From Thalassococcus arenae (GTDB lineage Bacteria > Pseudomonadota > Alphaproteobacteria > Rhodobacterales > Rhodobacteraceae): DNA of 64,000 nucleotides. Where the stretch lies: the NCBI RefSeq assembly GCF_019104745.1, contig NZ_JAHRWL010000001.1:620001-684000 (forward strand), written 5' to 3'. The notes below the pieces were generated by a model that worked only from the letters and a program-made list of their open reading frames with translations, was not told the origin of the DNA and searched no databases. This document shows positions 7,517 to 15,760 of the stretch, one piece after another. Positions within the stretch are counted from its first letter, which is position 1. Every line of letters begins with the position of its first letter. A program made the position numbers and the translations under genes.

Positions 7517-8521
7517 ATGACCTTCATGAGCAAATTTCTGGGCGCCGCGGCCGCGTTGGCGCTGACCGCCGGAGCCGCGCTGGCCGAACCGGCGCTGATC
7601 TACGACCTGGGCGGCAAGTTCGACAAGTCGTTCAACGAAGCCGCCTTCAACGGCGCCGAACGCTTTGCCAAGGAATCCGGCGGCAGCTACCGCGATATCG
7701 AGATCCAGTCCGAAGCGCAGCGCGAACAGGCCCTGCGCCGCTTCGCCGAAGCCGGCATGAACCCGATCGTCACCACCGGCTTTGCCATCGCCAACATCGT
7801 CGGCGAGGTCGCCAAGGATTACCCCGACACCAAGTTCGTCAACGTCGACGGCTGGCTGCCCGAAGTGCCCGAAAACGTGCTGCTGATCAACTTCCAGGAA
7901 CACCAGGGGTCCTACCTGGTGGGCATGCTGGCGGCGATGGCGTCCAAGTCCGGCACCGTGGGCTTCATCGGCGGCATGGACATCCCGCTGATCCGCCATT
8001 TCGGCTGCGGCTATGCGCAGGGTGCCAAGGCGGTGAATCCCGACATCAACATCATCGCCAACATGACCGGCACCACGCCGACCGCCTGGAACGACCCGGT
8101 CAAGGGTTCGGAACTGGCCAAGGCGCAGATCAGCCAGGGCGCCGACGTGATCTATGCCGCCGCGGGCGGCACCGGCGTGGGCGTGCTGCAGACCGCCGCC
8201 GATGAAAACATCCTGTCGATCGGCGTGGACAGCAACCAGAACCACCTGCATCCCGGCAAGGTCCTGACCTCGATGCTCAAGCGTGTCGATGTTGCCGTGT
8301 TCGAGGCGATGACCGCGGGCGAGAACCTGGAAACCGGCAAATTCATGACATTGGGCCTGGCCGAAGAGGGCGTCGGCTATGCCGTCGACGAGAACAACGA
8401 GGCGCTGCTGACCGCCGAGATGCGCGAAAAGGTCGAGGCCGCACGCGCCGCGATCATCGACGGCTCGCTCGAAGTGGCGGCCTATTACACCAACGACAGC
8501 TGCCCGGTTCTGGACTTCTGA
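7517..8521 (+). CDS. BMP family ABC transporter substrate-binding protein (nucleoside type)
   Basis: A 334-residue periplasmic binding protein of the BMP/Med/PnrA family, whose characterised members bind purine nucleosides. Signal peptide MTFMSKFLGAAAALALTAGAALA is cleaved before EPALIYD. The mature start ALIYDLGGKFDKSFNEAAFNGAERFAKE carries the family motif (GGxxDxSFN), and GFIGGMDIPLIRHFGCGYAQGAK and IYAAAGGTGVGVLQTA are also typical. ATG at 7517 has GGGAG six bases upstream. The frame is open further upstream but only with non-secretory sequence, so this start is preferred. First gene of the transporter operon. Confidence 0.92.
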   Translation: MTFMSKFLGAAAALALTAGAALAEPALIYDLGGKFDKSFNEAAFNGAERFAKESGGSYRDIEIQSEAQREQALRRFAEAGMNPIVTTGFAIANIVGEVAKDYPDTKFVNVDGWLPEVPENVLLINFQEHQGSYLVGMLAAMASKSGTVGFIGGMDIPLIRHFGCGYAQGAKAVNPDINIIANMTGTTPTAWNDPVKGSELAKAQISQGADVIYAAAGGTGVGVLQTAADENILSIGVDSNQNHLHPGKVLTSMLKRVDVAVFEAMTAGENLETGKFMTLGLAEEGVGYAVDENNEALLTAEMREKVEAARAAIIDGSLEVAAYYTNDSCPVLDF

Positions 8522-8529
8522 TCGAAACG

Positions 8530-8549
8530 GGGCCGGGCATGCCCGGCCC
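8530..8549 (+). terminator. Perfect 20-bp palindrome between binding-protein and ATPase genes
   Basis: GGGCCGGGCATGCCCGGCCC begins eight bases after the stop of the binding-protein gene. It has no following T-run, so it more likely protects the 3' end of the binding-protein mRNA or attenuates read-through. This pattern is common where a binding protein must be made in excess over the membrane parts. Confidence 0.5.
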
Positions 8550-8618
8550 TGCACACAGCCCGGGCGCGCGGGATCGTCGGCGCGCCCGGTTGCACCTTAC
8601 CCGACCGAGGATCAGCCC

Positions 8619-10160
8619 ATGACCGCCCCCGCGATCGAGCTGAAAGGCATCTCCAAGGCGTTTGGCCCGGTGCAGGCCAACAAGGATATCTCGATCCGGG
8701 TCGAACGCGGCACGATCCACGGCATCATCGGCGAGAACGGCGCGGGCAAGTCGACGCTGATGTCGATCCTCTACGGCTTCTACAAGGCCGATGCGGGCGA
8801 GATTTTCATCGGCGGAAAAAAGACCGACATCCCCGACAGCCAGGCCGCCATCGCCGCCGGCATCGGCATGGTCTTCCAGCATTTCAAGCTGGTGCAGAAC
8901 TTCACCGTGCTGGAAAACGTCATCCTCGGCGCCGAGGACGGCGCGCTCTTGCACCCGTCGCTGGCCAAGGCACGCGGCGTGCTGAAACAGCTGGCGCAGG
9001 AATACGAACTGAACGTCGATCCCGATGAACTGATCGAGGAACTCAGCGTCGGCCACCAGCAGCGGGTCGAGATCCTCAAGGCCCTCTACCGGCAGGCCGA
9101 CATCCTGATCCTGGACGAGCCCACCGGCGTGCTGACCCCGGCCGAGGCCGACCACCTGTTCCGCATCCTCGAAGGGCTGCGCGACCAGGGCAAGACGATC
9201 ATCCTGATCACCCACAAGCTGCGCGAGATCATGAAGATCACCGACACCGTCAGCGTGATGCGGCGCGGCGAGATGACGGCGACGGTCAAGACCTCCCAGA
9301 CAAGCCCCGAGGAACTGGCCGAACTGATGGTCGGCCGCAAGGTGCTGCTGCGGGTCGACAAGAAGCCGGCCCAACCCGGCGCGCCGGTCCTCGAGATCGA
9401 GAACCTGCGCCATGTCGACGAGGACGGGGTCGAGCGGCTCAAGGGCATCTCGCTCGCCGTGCGCGCGGGCGAGATCGTCGGCATCGCGGGCGTGTCGGGC
9501 AACGGCCAGTCGGAACTGCTCGAAGTGTTGGGCGGCTATGCGGACGCCACCGGCACGATCCGCGTCAACGGCGCCGAAATCGACCTGACCGGCCATCATT
9601 CCGACGGCCAGACCCGCCGCGCCCGCGGCATCGCCCACGTGCCCGAAGACCGCCAGCGCGAGGGGCTGATCATGCCCTATACCGCCTGGGAAAACACGGT
9701 TTTCGGTTATCACCGCGATCCCCATATCCAGTCCGGCCCCCTGATGAACAACGCGCTGATCAGGGCCGAAGCGGCGGAAAAGATGCAGCGCTTCGATGTC
9801 CGCCCGCCCAACCCGAACCTTCTGGCGCGCAATTTCTCGGGCGGCAACCAGCAGAAGATCGTGCTGGCCCGCGAGATCGAGCGCAACCCCGACGTGCTGC
9901 TGGTCGGCCAGCCCACCCGCGGCGTCGACATCGGTGCCATCGAATTCATCCACAAACGCATCATCGAATTGCGCGATGCCGGCAAGGCGATCCTGCTCGT
10001 GTCTGTCGAGCTGGACGAGATCCTGTCGCTGTCCGACCGCATCGCGGTGATGTTCGACGGCCAGATCATGGGCGAACGCCTGCCCTCCGAGACCGACCAA
10101 ACCGAACTGGGCCTGCTGATGGCCGGCGTCACCGACACGCGCGAGGCCGCCCGTGCCTGA
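8619..10160 (+). CDS. ABC transporter ATP-binding protein with two ATPase domains (nucleoside uptake)
   Basis: A 513-residue double ATPase as in sugar and nucleoside importers (YufO/NupO-like). Domain 1: Walker A GENGAGKSTL (about 36-45), Q-loop FQHFKL, signature LSVGHQQRVEI, Walker B ILILDEPTGVLTP, switch His in LITHKL. Domain 2: a degenerate Walker A GVSGNGQSELL, Walker B VLLVGQPTRGVDIG, signature NFSGGNQQKIVLARE. The weak second P-loop is normal in this family. ATG at 8619 follows a GAGGA site. The next permease gene is 65 bases away, with a dispersed repeat in the gap. Confidence 0.93.
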   Translation: MTAPAIELKGISKAFGPVQANKDISIRVERGTIHGIIGENGAGKSTLMSILYGFYKADAGEIFIGGKKTDIPDSQAAIAAGIGMVFQHFKLVQNFTVLENVILGAEDGALLHPSLAKARGVLKQLAQEYELNVDPDELIEELSVGHQQRVEILKALYRQADILILDEPTGVLTPAEADHLFRILEGLRDQGKTIILITHKLREIMKITDTVSVMRRGEMTATVKTSQTSPEELAELMVGRKVLLRVDKKPAQPGAPVLEIENLRHVDEDGVERLKGISLAVRAGEIVGIAGVSGNGQSELLEVLGGYADATGTIRVNGAEIDLTGHHSDGQTRRARGIAHVPEDRQREGLIMPYTAWENTVFGYHRDPHIQSGPLMNNALIRAEAAEKMQRFDVRPPNPNLLARNFSGGNQQKIVLAREIERNPDVLLVGQPTRGVDIGAIEFIHKRIIELRDAGKAILLVSVELDEILSLSDRIAVMFDGQIMGERLPSETDQTELGLLMAGVTDTREAARA

Positions 10161-10166
10161 TCCCGT

Positions 10167-10195
10167 CCCCTGCTTCTTCTCTTTGAAAAATACGC
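10167..10195 (+). repeat. Dispersed intergenic repeat, copy 2
   Basis: Reads CCCCTGCTTCTTCTC then TTTGAAAAATACGC, nearly identical to the copy at 31261-31286. It fills most of the gap between the ATPase and permease genes of one operon, so it sits inside a transcript. Confidence 0.7.
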
Positions 10196-10225
10196 GGCAC
10201 GACGCAAGCCACGGGAACCGAACTC

Positions 10226-11356
10226 ATGGATAGAATGCCTGCCTGGGCCGATGCCGTCCTCGTGCCGCTTTTCTCGATCGTGCTTGCGGCGATCCTGTCG
10301 GCCGGCGTGATCCTGGCCATCGGTGAAAACCCGCTCCAGGCCTTCTGGCTGATGGTCGACGGGGCGCTGATGCGGTCGTCGGGCTGGGGCTATACGCTGT
10401 ATTACACCACCAATTTCATCTTCACCGGTCTCGCCGTCGCCATCGCCTTTCACGCCCGCATGTTCAACATCGGCGGCGAAGGCCAGGCGATGATCGGCGG
10501 GCTCGGGGTGGCGCTGGTCTGCCTTTTCATCCCGTGGCCGCACTGGACCATCGCCCTGGTGGCGGCGATGTTCGCCGGCGCGGCCTTCGGCGCCGCCTGG
10601 GCGTTCGTCCCGGCCTATCTGCAGGCCAGGCGCGGCAGCCATATCGTCATCACCACGATCATGTTCAACTTCATCGCCGCGGCGGTGCTGAACTACGTGC
10701 TGGTCAACATGCTGCGGCCCCGGGGTTCTCAGGATCCGGCCTCGGCGCTGTTTCCCGAGGCGACGCATCTGCCGACCTTCCAGCAGATGTTTTCCACCGC
10801 CGAAACCGCGATGTTCCGCGGCTCGCCGGCCAACGTGACCTTCTTCATCGCGGTGCTGGTCTGCGTCGCCTTCTGGTACCTCGTCTGGCGCACCCGGCTG
10901 GGCTACGAGATCCGCGCCTTCGGCCATTCCGAAACCGCCGCCAGATATGCCGGGATCTCGCCGGTGCGCATCACCGTCGTGGCGATGCTGATCTCGGGCG
11001 GGCTGGCCGGGATGATGGCGCTCAACACCACCATGGGCGAGGCCGAGCGGCTGGTGATGAACGCCACCGAAGGCGCGGGCTTCATCGGCATCGCGGTCGC
11101 GCTGATGGGCCGCAGCCATCCGGTGGGGGTGTTCCTGGCGGCGCTGCTGTTCGGGTTCCTCTACCAGGGCGGGGCGGAACTGGCGCTCTGGACCAACATC
11201 CCGCGCGAGTTGATCACCGTGATCCAGGCGCTGGTGATCCTGTTCACCGGGGCGCTGGACAACCTGGTGCGCATGCCCCTGGAAAAGCTGTTCCTCGCCG
11301 CGCGCCGCGCGCCGAAACCCGATGCGCGCTCGGCGCAATCGGACCCGGCGGAGTAG
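10226..11356 (+). CDS. ABC transporter permease (nucleoside type, YufP/NupP-like)
   Basis: A 376-residue inner-membrane permease of the branched-chain/ribose-type ABC-2 membrane family (BPD_transp_2). Hydrophobic segments are evident from residue 10 on (AVLVPLFSIVLAAILSAGVILAI). The conserved FNIGGEGQAMIGGLG loop, ITTIMFNFIAAAVLNYVLV, and GYEIRAFGHSETAARYAGI (the cytoplasmic coupling segment) are typical of nucleoside importers of the BMP class. The C-terminal tail (LFLAARRAPKPDARSAQSDPAE) is charged and cytoplasmic. Start ATG 10226. It ends five bases before the LysE-like gene, so the genes are probably translated together. Confidence 0.9.
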   Translation: MDRMPAWADAVLVPLFSIVLAAILSAGVILAIGENPLQAFWLMVDGALMRSSGWGYTLYYTTNFIFTGLAVAIAFHARMFNIGGEGQAMIGGLGVALVCLFIPWPHWTIALVAAMFAGAAFGAAWAFVPAYLQARRGSHIVITTIMFNFIAAAVLNYVLVNMLRPRGSQDPASALFPEATHLPTFQQMFSTAETAMFRGSPANVTFFIAVLVCVAFWYLVWRTRLGYEIRAFGHSETAARYAGISPVRITVVAMLISGGLAGMMALNTTMGEAERLVMNATEGAGFIGIAVALMGRSHPVGVFLAALLFGFLYQGGAELALWTNIPRELITVIQALVILFTGALDNLVRMPLEKLFLAARRAPKPDARSAQSDPAE

Positions 11357-11361
11357 GCGCG

Positions 11362-11991
11362 ATGCTGGCCGAGTGGCTTCCCAATCTACTCGCCGGCTGG
11401 GGCATCCAGCTTCTGGGGGTGCTGTCGCCGGGACCGGGCGTCGCGCTCATCCTGACCGTGGCGACCACCAGGGGGCGCGGCCCGGCGATCACCACCTGTC
11501 TCGGCATCGGCACCGGGGCGGTCTGCCTGGCCTTCGCCGCAATCATCGGGCTGGGTGCGCTGGTGGCGCAACTGGCCTGGGCGATGACCGCGGTCAAATT
11601 GGCCGGCGCGGCCTACCTGACATGGCTGGCCTGGAAGGCATTCGGCCGCGCTGTCGCACCACCGCCACCGCCCGCAGCCGCCTTTAGACAGCCCGCCACG
11701 CGCGGTGTGGCGCTTGCGGGACTGGCGATGCAGCTTACCAATCCCAAGGCCATCCTCTACTGGCTTGCGGCCGTCGCGGTGGCCAATTTCGCCGCCGCGC
11801 CCTGGCCGGTAATCGCGCTGTTCCTGCTGGGTGCCTTCCTGAACTCCTTCCTCGGTCACGGTGCCTGGGCCGTCGCGCTGTCTTCGCGGGCCTTCACCGC
11901 ACTTTACGCACGCGGACGCCGCTGGATCGAGGCGACGCTGGGGGGCTTCTTCGCCTTCACCGCGTTCAAACTCGCGACAACGAGGATCTGA
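11362..11991 (+). CDS. LysE/RhtB family amino-acid exporter (translocator)
   Basis: A 209-residue membrane protein of the LysE superfamily, predicted to export amino acids or similar metabolites. Hydrophobic segments alternate through the protein (roughly six). The LSPGPGVALILTVATTRGRGPAITTCLGIGTGA opening and LQTLNPKA-like block (AMQLTNPKAILYWLAAVA, about 120-138) are family hallmarks. A Pro-rich loop (APPPPPAA) connects the two halves. The gene is wedged between the two permease genes (five bases before, three after), so it is co-transcribed with the importer. This is unusual and suggests export of a product or excess substrate of the transported compound. Confidence 0.86.
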   Translation: MLAEWLPNLLAGWGIQLLGVLSPGPGVALILTVATTRGRGPAITTCLGIGTGAVCLAFAAIIGLGALVAQLAWAMTAVKLAGAAYLTWLAWKAFGRAVAPPPPPAAAFRQPATRGVALAGLAMQLTNPKAILYWLAAVAVANFAAAPWPVIALFLLGAFLNSFLGHGAWAVALSSRAFTALYARGRRWIEATLGGFFAFTAFKLATTRI

Positions 11992-11994
11992 GCC

Positions 11995-12960
11995 ATGGAT
12001 TTCGCCACGCTCCTGCAGCTTCTCGACAGCACGGTGCGCCTCGCGACGCCGCTGTTGCTGGCCTGCCTGGCCGGGCTTTTCTCGGAACGCGCCGGGGTGT
12101 TCGACATCGGGCTCGAGGGCAAGATGCTGATCTCGGCCTTCTTCTCGGCCGCGGTGGCCTTCATGACCGGCTCGGTCTGGCTGGGCCTGTTGGCGGGCAT
12201 CGCGTCGTCGATGGTGATGTCGCTGATCCACGGGCTGGCTTCGATCACCTTCCGCGGCAACCAGTTGATCTCGGGCGTGGCGATCAACTTTCTCGCCTCG
12301 GGGCTGACGGTGCTGGTGGCGCAGGACTGGTTCAGCCAGGGCGGCAGGACGCCGTCGCTGACCGGCGCCGCGCGGTTTTCCGAAATCACGTTGCCGCTGG
12401 CCGAAACCCTGCGCCCGGTGCCGTTCCTGGGACCGATCTATGCCGACCTGATCTCGGGCCATTCGGCGCTGGTCTACATGGCGTTCCTGATCGTGCCGCT
12501 GTCGTGGTGGGTGCTGTTCCGCACCCGGTTCGGCCTGCGCCTGCGCGCCGTTGGCGAAGCGCCCGAGGCGGTGGATACGGCCGGGGTATCGGTGATCCGC
12601 CTGCGCTACACCGCGGTGCTCATCTGCGGCGTGCTGTGCGGGCTGGCGGGCGCCTACCTGGCCACCGGCCTGCAGGCGGGCTTCGTCAAGGAAATGACCG
12701 CCGGGCGCGGCTTCATCGCGCTGGCGGCGCTGATCTTTGCCAAGTGGCGGCCGTGGTACGCGCTGTCGGCCTGCCTACTGTTCGGCCTGTTGCAGGCGCT
12801 GGCGCTGCGCTACCAGAACATCGACCTGGGCGGCTTCACCATCCCGGTGCAGTTCATGGACGCCCTGCCCTATATCCTGACCGTGGTCATCCTGGCGGGC
12901 TTTGTCGGCAAGGCGATCCCGCCGCGCGCGGGCGGCGAGCCCTACGTCAAGGAACGCTAG
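11995..12960 (+). CDS. ABC transporter permease (nucleoside type, YufQ/NupQ-like)
   Basis: A 321-residue second permease of the BMP-type importer. Typical elements are LACLAGLFSERAGVFDIGLEGKMLISAFFSAAVAF near the N-terminus, GNQLISGVAINFLASGLTVLVAQ, and the cytoplasmic segment FGLRLRAVGEAPEAVDTAGVSVIRLRY (about 180-206). This last is the EAA-like coupling region. At least eight hydrophobic stretches are seen. It ends the operon; a hairpin follows at 12991-13010. The expected heterodimer is with the permease at 10226-11356. Confidence 0.9.
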   Translation: MDFATLLQLLDSTVRLATPLLLACLAGLFSERAGVFDIGLEGKMLISAFFSAAVAFMTGSVWLGLLAGIASSMVMSLIHGLASITFRGNQLISGVAINFLASGLTVLVAQDWFSQGGRTPSLTGAARFSEITLPLAETLRPVPFLGPIYADLISGHSALVYMAFLIVPLSWWVLFRTRFGLRLRAVGEAPEAVDTAGVSVIRLRYTAVLICGVLCGLAGAYLATGLQAGFVKEMTAGRGFIALAALIFAKWRPWYALSACLLFGLLQALALRYQNIDLGGFTIPVQFMDALPYILTVVILAGFVGKAIPPRAGGEPYVKER

Positions 12961-12990
12961 AACAGCCATCCCAGCAACCAGACGATACGG

Positions 12991-13010
12991 CGGCGGCGCC
13001 CGCGCCGCCG
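12991..13010 (+). terminator. GC-rich hairpin after the nucleoside transporter operon
   Basis: CGGCGGCGC (12991-12999) pairs with GCGCCGCCG (13002-13010), 30 bases after the stop of the last permease gene. No T-run follows, so it is only a candidate terminator or 3'-end stabiliser. Confidence 0.4.
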
Positions 13011-13200
13011 TGCCGCGCTTGCACGGCATGCGAACGTGGTGCGCTCCTTGGCAAAGCCGGTTTGCCGGCGGTGAATGGGCCGTGGTGGCGGGATGACGGG
13101 CAACATCGCTGTCTTCCTTTCGTTCCTAAAAGGGTGATTCAGAGATACGCCTTGGTTCTTGAGCCTTGCAGTCGAAAAGATCGCAAGTCATCTTTCAGAA

Positions 13201-14049
13201 ATGAAACGACAGGCATCGCTTGACGACCTCGCGCTGTTCATCGCCATCGCCGATGCCGGCGGTCTGGCCGGGGCGGCCCGGGCCACCGGTGTCAGCCCGC
13301 CGACGCTGGGCCGCCGCATGACCGAACTGGAGGCGCGGCTGGGCCGGCGCCTGTTCCAGCGTGGGCCACGCGGCTATGCGCTGACCAGCGACGGGCGCGC
13401 GCTGCTGGCCCAGGCCGCGCCGCTGCGCGAGATCGCCAACGGGATCGCCCGCTTGTCCGAACAGCAAAGCCGCCACCGCGTGCGGATCACCGCAGGGACG
13501 TGGACGGCGCGGTTCATCGCCCGGCATGTCGGCGCGGTCTGGTCGCCCCAAGCCTCATGGATGCCGGAATTCCTGTCCGCGCAGGCCCAACTGGACATCG
13601 CCCGGCGCGAGGCCGACATCGGCATCCGCAACGTCCGGCCCGATCAAAGCTGGCTCAGCGGCCGCATGACCGCGACCATCGACTATGCCGTTTTCGCACG
13701 TTCGGCGGATGTGACCGGCCATATCGCGGTGCGTGGTGACACCCAGCCGCCCTCAGCCCGCTGGCTGGCGGCCCATCACGGCGACGCCATCACGACCACG
13801 GTCAACGATCCGCGCCTTGCCATGGACCTGGCGCGCGCCGGGGCGGGGCGCATCGTGCTGCCGCGCTTCGCTGCGCGCGGCGATCCCGCACTGGTCCAGA
13901 TCGGGCCGCCGATCGACGCGTTGCAGCACGAGGAATGGCTTGTCGCGCATCACGAGGCCCGGCACGATCCCCCGGTGCGCGCCGCGCTCGAGTCCCTGGC
14001 CGCGATCCTGACCGACCGGTCCCTGCGCCCCGCGCCGCAAGACGGCTGA
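13201..14049 (+). CDS. LysR family transcriptional regulator
   Basis: A 282-residue regulator. The winged helix-turn-helix spans SLDDLALFIAIADAGGLAGAARATGVSPPTLGRRMTELEARLGRRLFQRGPRGYALTSDG (residues 5-65), the standard LysR DNA-binding domain. The effector domain is shorter and more divergent than usual (about 190 residues). ATG 13201 gives the canonical LysR N-terminus; an upstream in-frame TTG at 13159 would only add an atypical extension. It precedes a TSUP exporter gene on the same strand (50-base gap) and follows the transporter operon, so either could be its target. Confidence 0.85.
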   Translation: MKRQASLDDLALFIAIADAGGLAGAARATGVSPPTLGRRMTELEARLGRRLFQRGPRGYALTSDGRALLAQAAPLREIANGIARLSEQQSRHRVRITAGTWTARFIARHVGAVWSPQASWMPEFLSAQAQLDIARREADIGIRNVRPDQSWLSGRMTATIDYAVFARSADVTGHIAVRGDTQPPSARWLAAHHGDAITTTVNDPRLAMDLARAGAGRIVLPRFAARGDPALVQIGPPIDALQHEEWLVAHHEARHDPPVRAALESLAAILTDRSLRPAPQDG

Positions 14050-14099
14050 CACCCGCTTTGCCGTTGCGTTTTGCCCGGCGCGCGCGCTACCAAGTTTAT

Positions 14100-15014
14100 A
14101 TGCAGATTTACCTCCCCATCGCCGAGGTTTCCGTGAACGCCTTCCTGCTTCTGGGCCTGGGCGGGATCGTCGGCGTGCTGTCGGGAATGTTCGGCGTGGG
14201 TGGCGGGTTCCTGATGACGCCGCTGCTGTTCTTCATCGGCATTCCGCCCGCCGTGGCGGTGGCGACCGAAGCCAACCAGATCGTCGCGTCATCCTTTTCC
14301 GGCGTGCTTGCGCATCTGCGACGAAAATCCGTCGATCTCAGGATGGGAACGGTGCTGCTGGTGGGCGGCCTGGTCGGCGCGGCGCTTGGCGTGGGGATCT
14401 TCAACTACCTGAAAAGCCTGGGCCAGGTCGATCTCCTGGTGCGATTGTGCTACGTCGTCTTCCTGGGCGTGATCGGTGGGCTGATGTTCATCGAAAGCCT
14501 GCGGACCCTGCGCAAGCAACGCCGCGGCGCACCGCCCCCCCGAAAGAAACACAACTGGATTCACGGCCTGCCGCTCAAGATGCGGTTCCGCACCTCGGGG
14601 CTCTACATCTCGGTGATCCCGCCGCTGATCGTCGGCGTCTGCGTCGGCATCCTGGCCGCGATCATGGGCGTCGGCGGCGGCTTCATCATGGTCCCCGCGA
14701 TGATCTACCTGCTGGGCATGCCGACCAAGGTGGTGGTCGGCACCTCGCTGTTCCAGATCATCTTCGTCACCGGTTTCACCACCCTGCTGCATGCGACGAC
14801 GAACTATACCGTCGACGTGGTTCTTGCGGTGCTGCTGCTGGTCGGCGGGGTGATCGGCGCACAGATCGGCACGATCATCGGTGCGCGCCTCAAGGCCGAA
14901 CAGCTGCGCATCCTGCTGGCGCTGATGGTGCTGGCGGTCTGCGGCAAGCTGGCGCTCGATCTGCTGCTGACCCCGGCCGAGCTATACAGCATCGGCGCAG
15001 CGGGGGGGCATTGA
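14100..15014 (+). CDS. TSUP (TauE/SafE) family membrane exporter
   Basis: A 304-residue integral membrane protein. The duplicated TSUP motif is plain: LLLGLGGIVGVLSGMFGVGGGFLMTPLL near the N-terminus and VGVCVGILAAIMGVGGGFIMVPAMIYLLGMP in the second half. A basic cytoplasmic loop (LRKQRRGAPPPRKKHNWIHG) lies between the halves. Family members export sulfite, sulfoacetate and other organosulfur or carboxylate anions. The stop overlaps the start of the TIGR02186 gene (TGATG), so the two are coupled. A role in exporting sulfite made from C3-sulfonates is conceivable because the DHPS operon is 2.4 kb away, but this pair may instead be an unrelated conserved unit. Confidence 0.88.
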   Translation: MQIYLPIAEVSVNAFLLLGLGGIVGVLSGMFGVGGGFLMTPLLFFIGIPPAVAVATEANQIVASSFSGVLAHLRRKSVDLRMGTVLLVGGLVGAALGVGIFNYLKSLGQVDLLVRLCYVVFLGVIGGLMFIESLRTLRKQRRGAPPPRKKHNWIHGLPLKMRFRTSGLYISVIPPLIVGVCVGILAAIMGVGGGFIMVPAMIYLLGMPTKVVVGTSLFQIIFVTGFTTLLHATTNYTVDVVLAVLLLVGGVIGAQIGTIIGARLKAEQLRILLALMVLAVCGKLALDLLLTPAELYSIGAAGGH

Positions 15015-15760
15015 TGCGCTGGTTGCTGATCCTTCTCGCGCTCGCCCTGCCCGCCCGGGCCGAAGAGGTGGTGCTGGGGCTCAGCAAGGACACGATTTCG
15101 ATCTCGACCGATTTCGACGGTTCGGAAATCCTGATCTATGGCGCCATCAAGCGCGAGACCACGATCCCCGAACAACCGCTGCACGTGATCGTGGCCGTGG
15201 CCGGCCCCTCTCTGCCGGTCACCGTGCGCCGCAAGGAACGCCGTTTCGGGATCTGGATCAACACCGACGCCGCCGAGGTCGACGCCGCACCCACCTTCTA
15301 TGCCGTCGCGACGTCCGGGCCGTGGTCCGAGGTGATCTCGGATACCGAAGACCTGCGCCATCGCGTGTCGATCCCGCGGGCGATCCGCGCCGTCGGCACC
15401 GAGCTTCGCGATACCAAGAACTTCACCGACGCGCTGATCCGCATCCGGGCGCGCGGCGACCAGTACCAGCTGCTGCAGGGCGCCGTCGAACTGCGCCAGC
15501 AGACGCTGTTCAACACCGCGATCCGGCTGCCGGCCAACCTGACCGAAGGCGCCTATCCGACGCGCATCTTCCTGACCCGCGACCGCAAGGTGATCTCGAA
15601 ATTCGAAACGGTGATCGACGTGCAGAAGGTCGGGCTGGAACGCTGGCTGTTCGAACTGTCGCGCAACCAGCCGCTGGTCTACGGTCTGATGTCTCTGGCC
15701 ATCGCCATCGCCGCCGGCTGGGGCGCCTCGGCCGCCTTCCGCGCCTTGCGGTCGGGATGA
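15014..15760 (+). CDS. TIGR02186 family protein (membrane-anchored, function unknown)
   Basis: A 248-residue exported protein. It has a signal peptide (MRWLLILLALALPARA), a beta-rich extracytoplasmic domain from EEVVLGLSKDTISISTDFDGSEILIYGAIKRE onward, and one C-terminal membrane helix (PLVYGLMSLAIAIAAGWGASAAFRAL). This matches the alphaproteobacterial TIGR02186 group as I know it. The group commonly sits beside a TSUP exporter, as here (one-base overlap). It is likely an accessory subunit facing the periplasm. The stop overlaps the next start (ATGA), making a three-gene coupled set. Confidence 0.78.
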   Translation: MRWLLILLALALPARAEEVVLGLSKDTISISTDFDGSEILIYGAIKRETTIPEQPLHVIVAVAGPSLPVTVRRKERRFGIWINTDAAEVDAAPTFYAVATSGPWSEVISDTEDLRHRVSIPRAIRAVGTELRDTKNFTDALIRIRARGDQYQLLQGAVELRQQTLFNTAIRLPANLTEGAYPTRIFLTRDRKVISKFETVIDVQKVGLERWLFELSRNQPLVYGLMSLAIAIAAGWGASAAFRALRSG

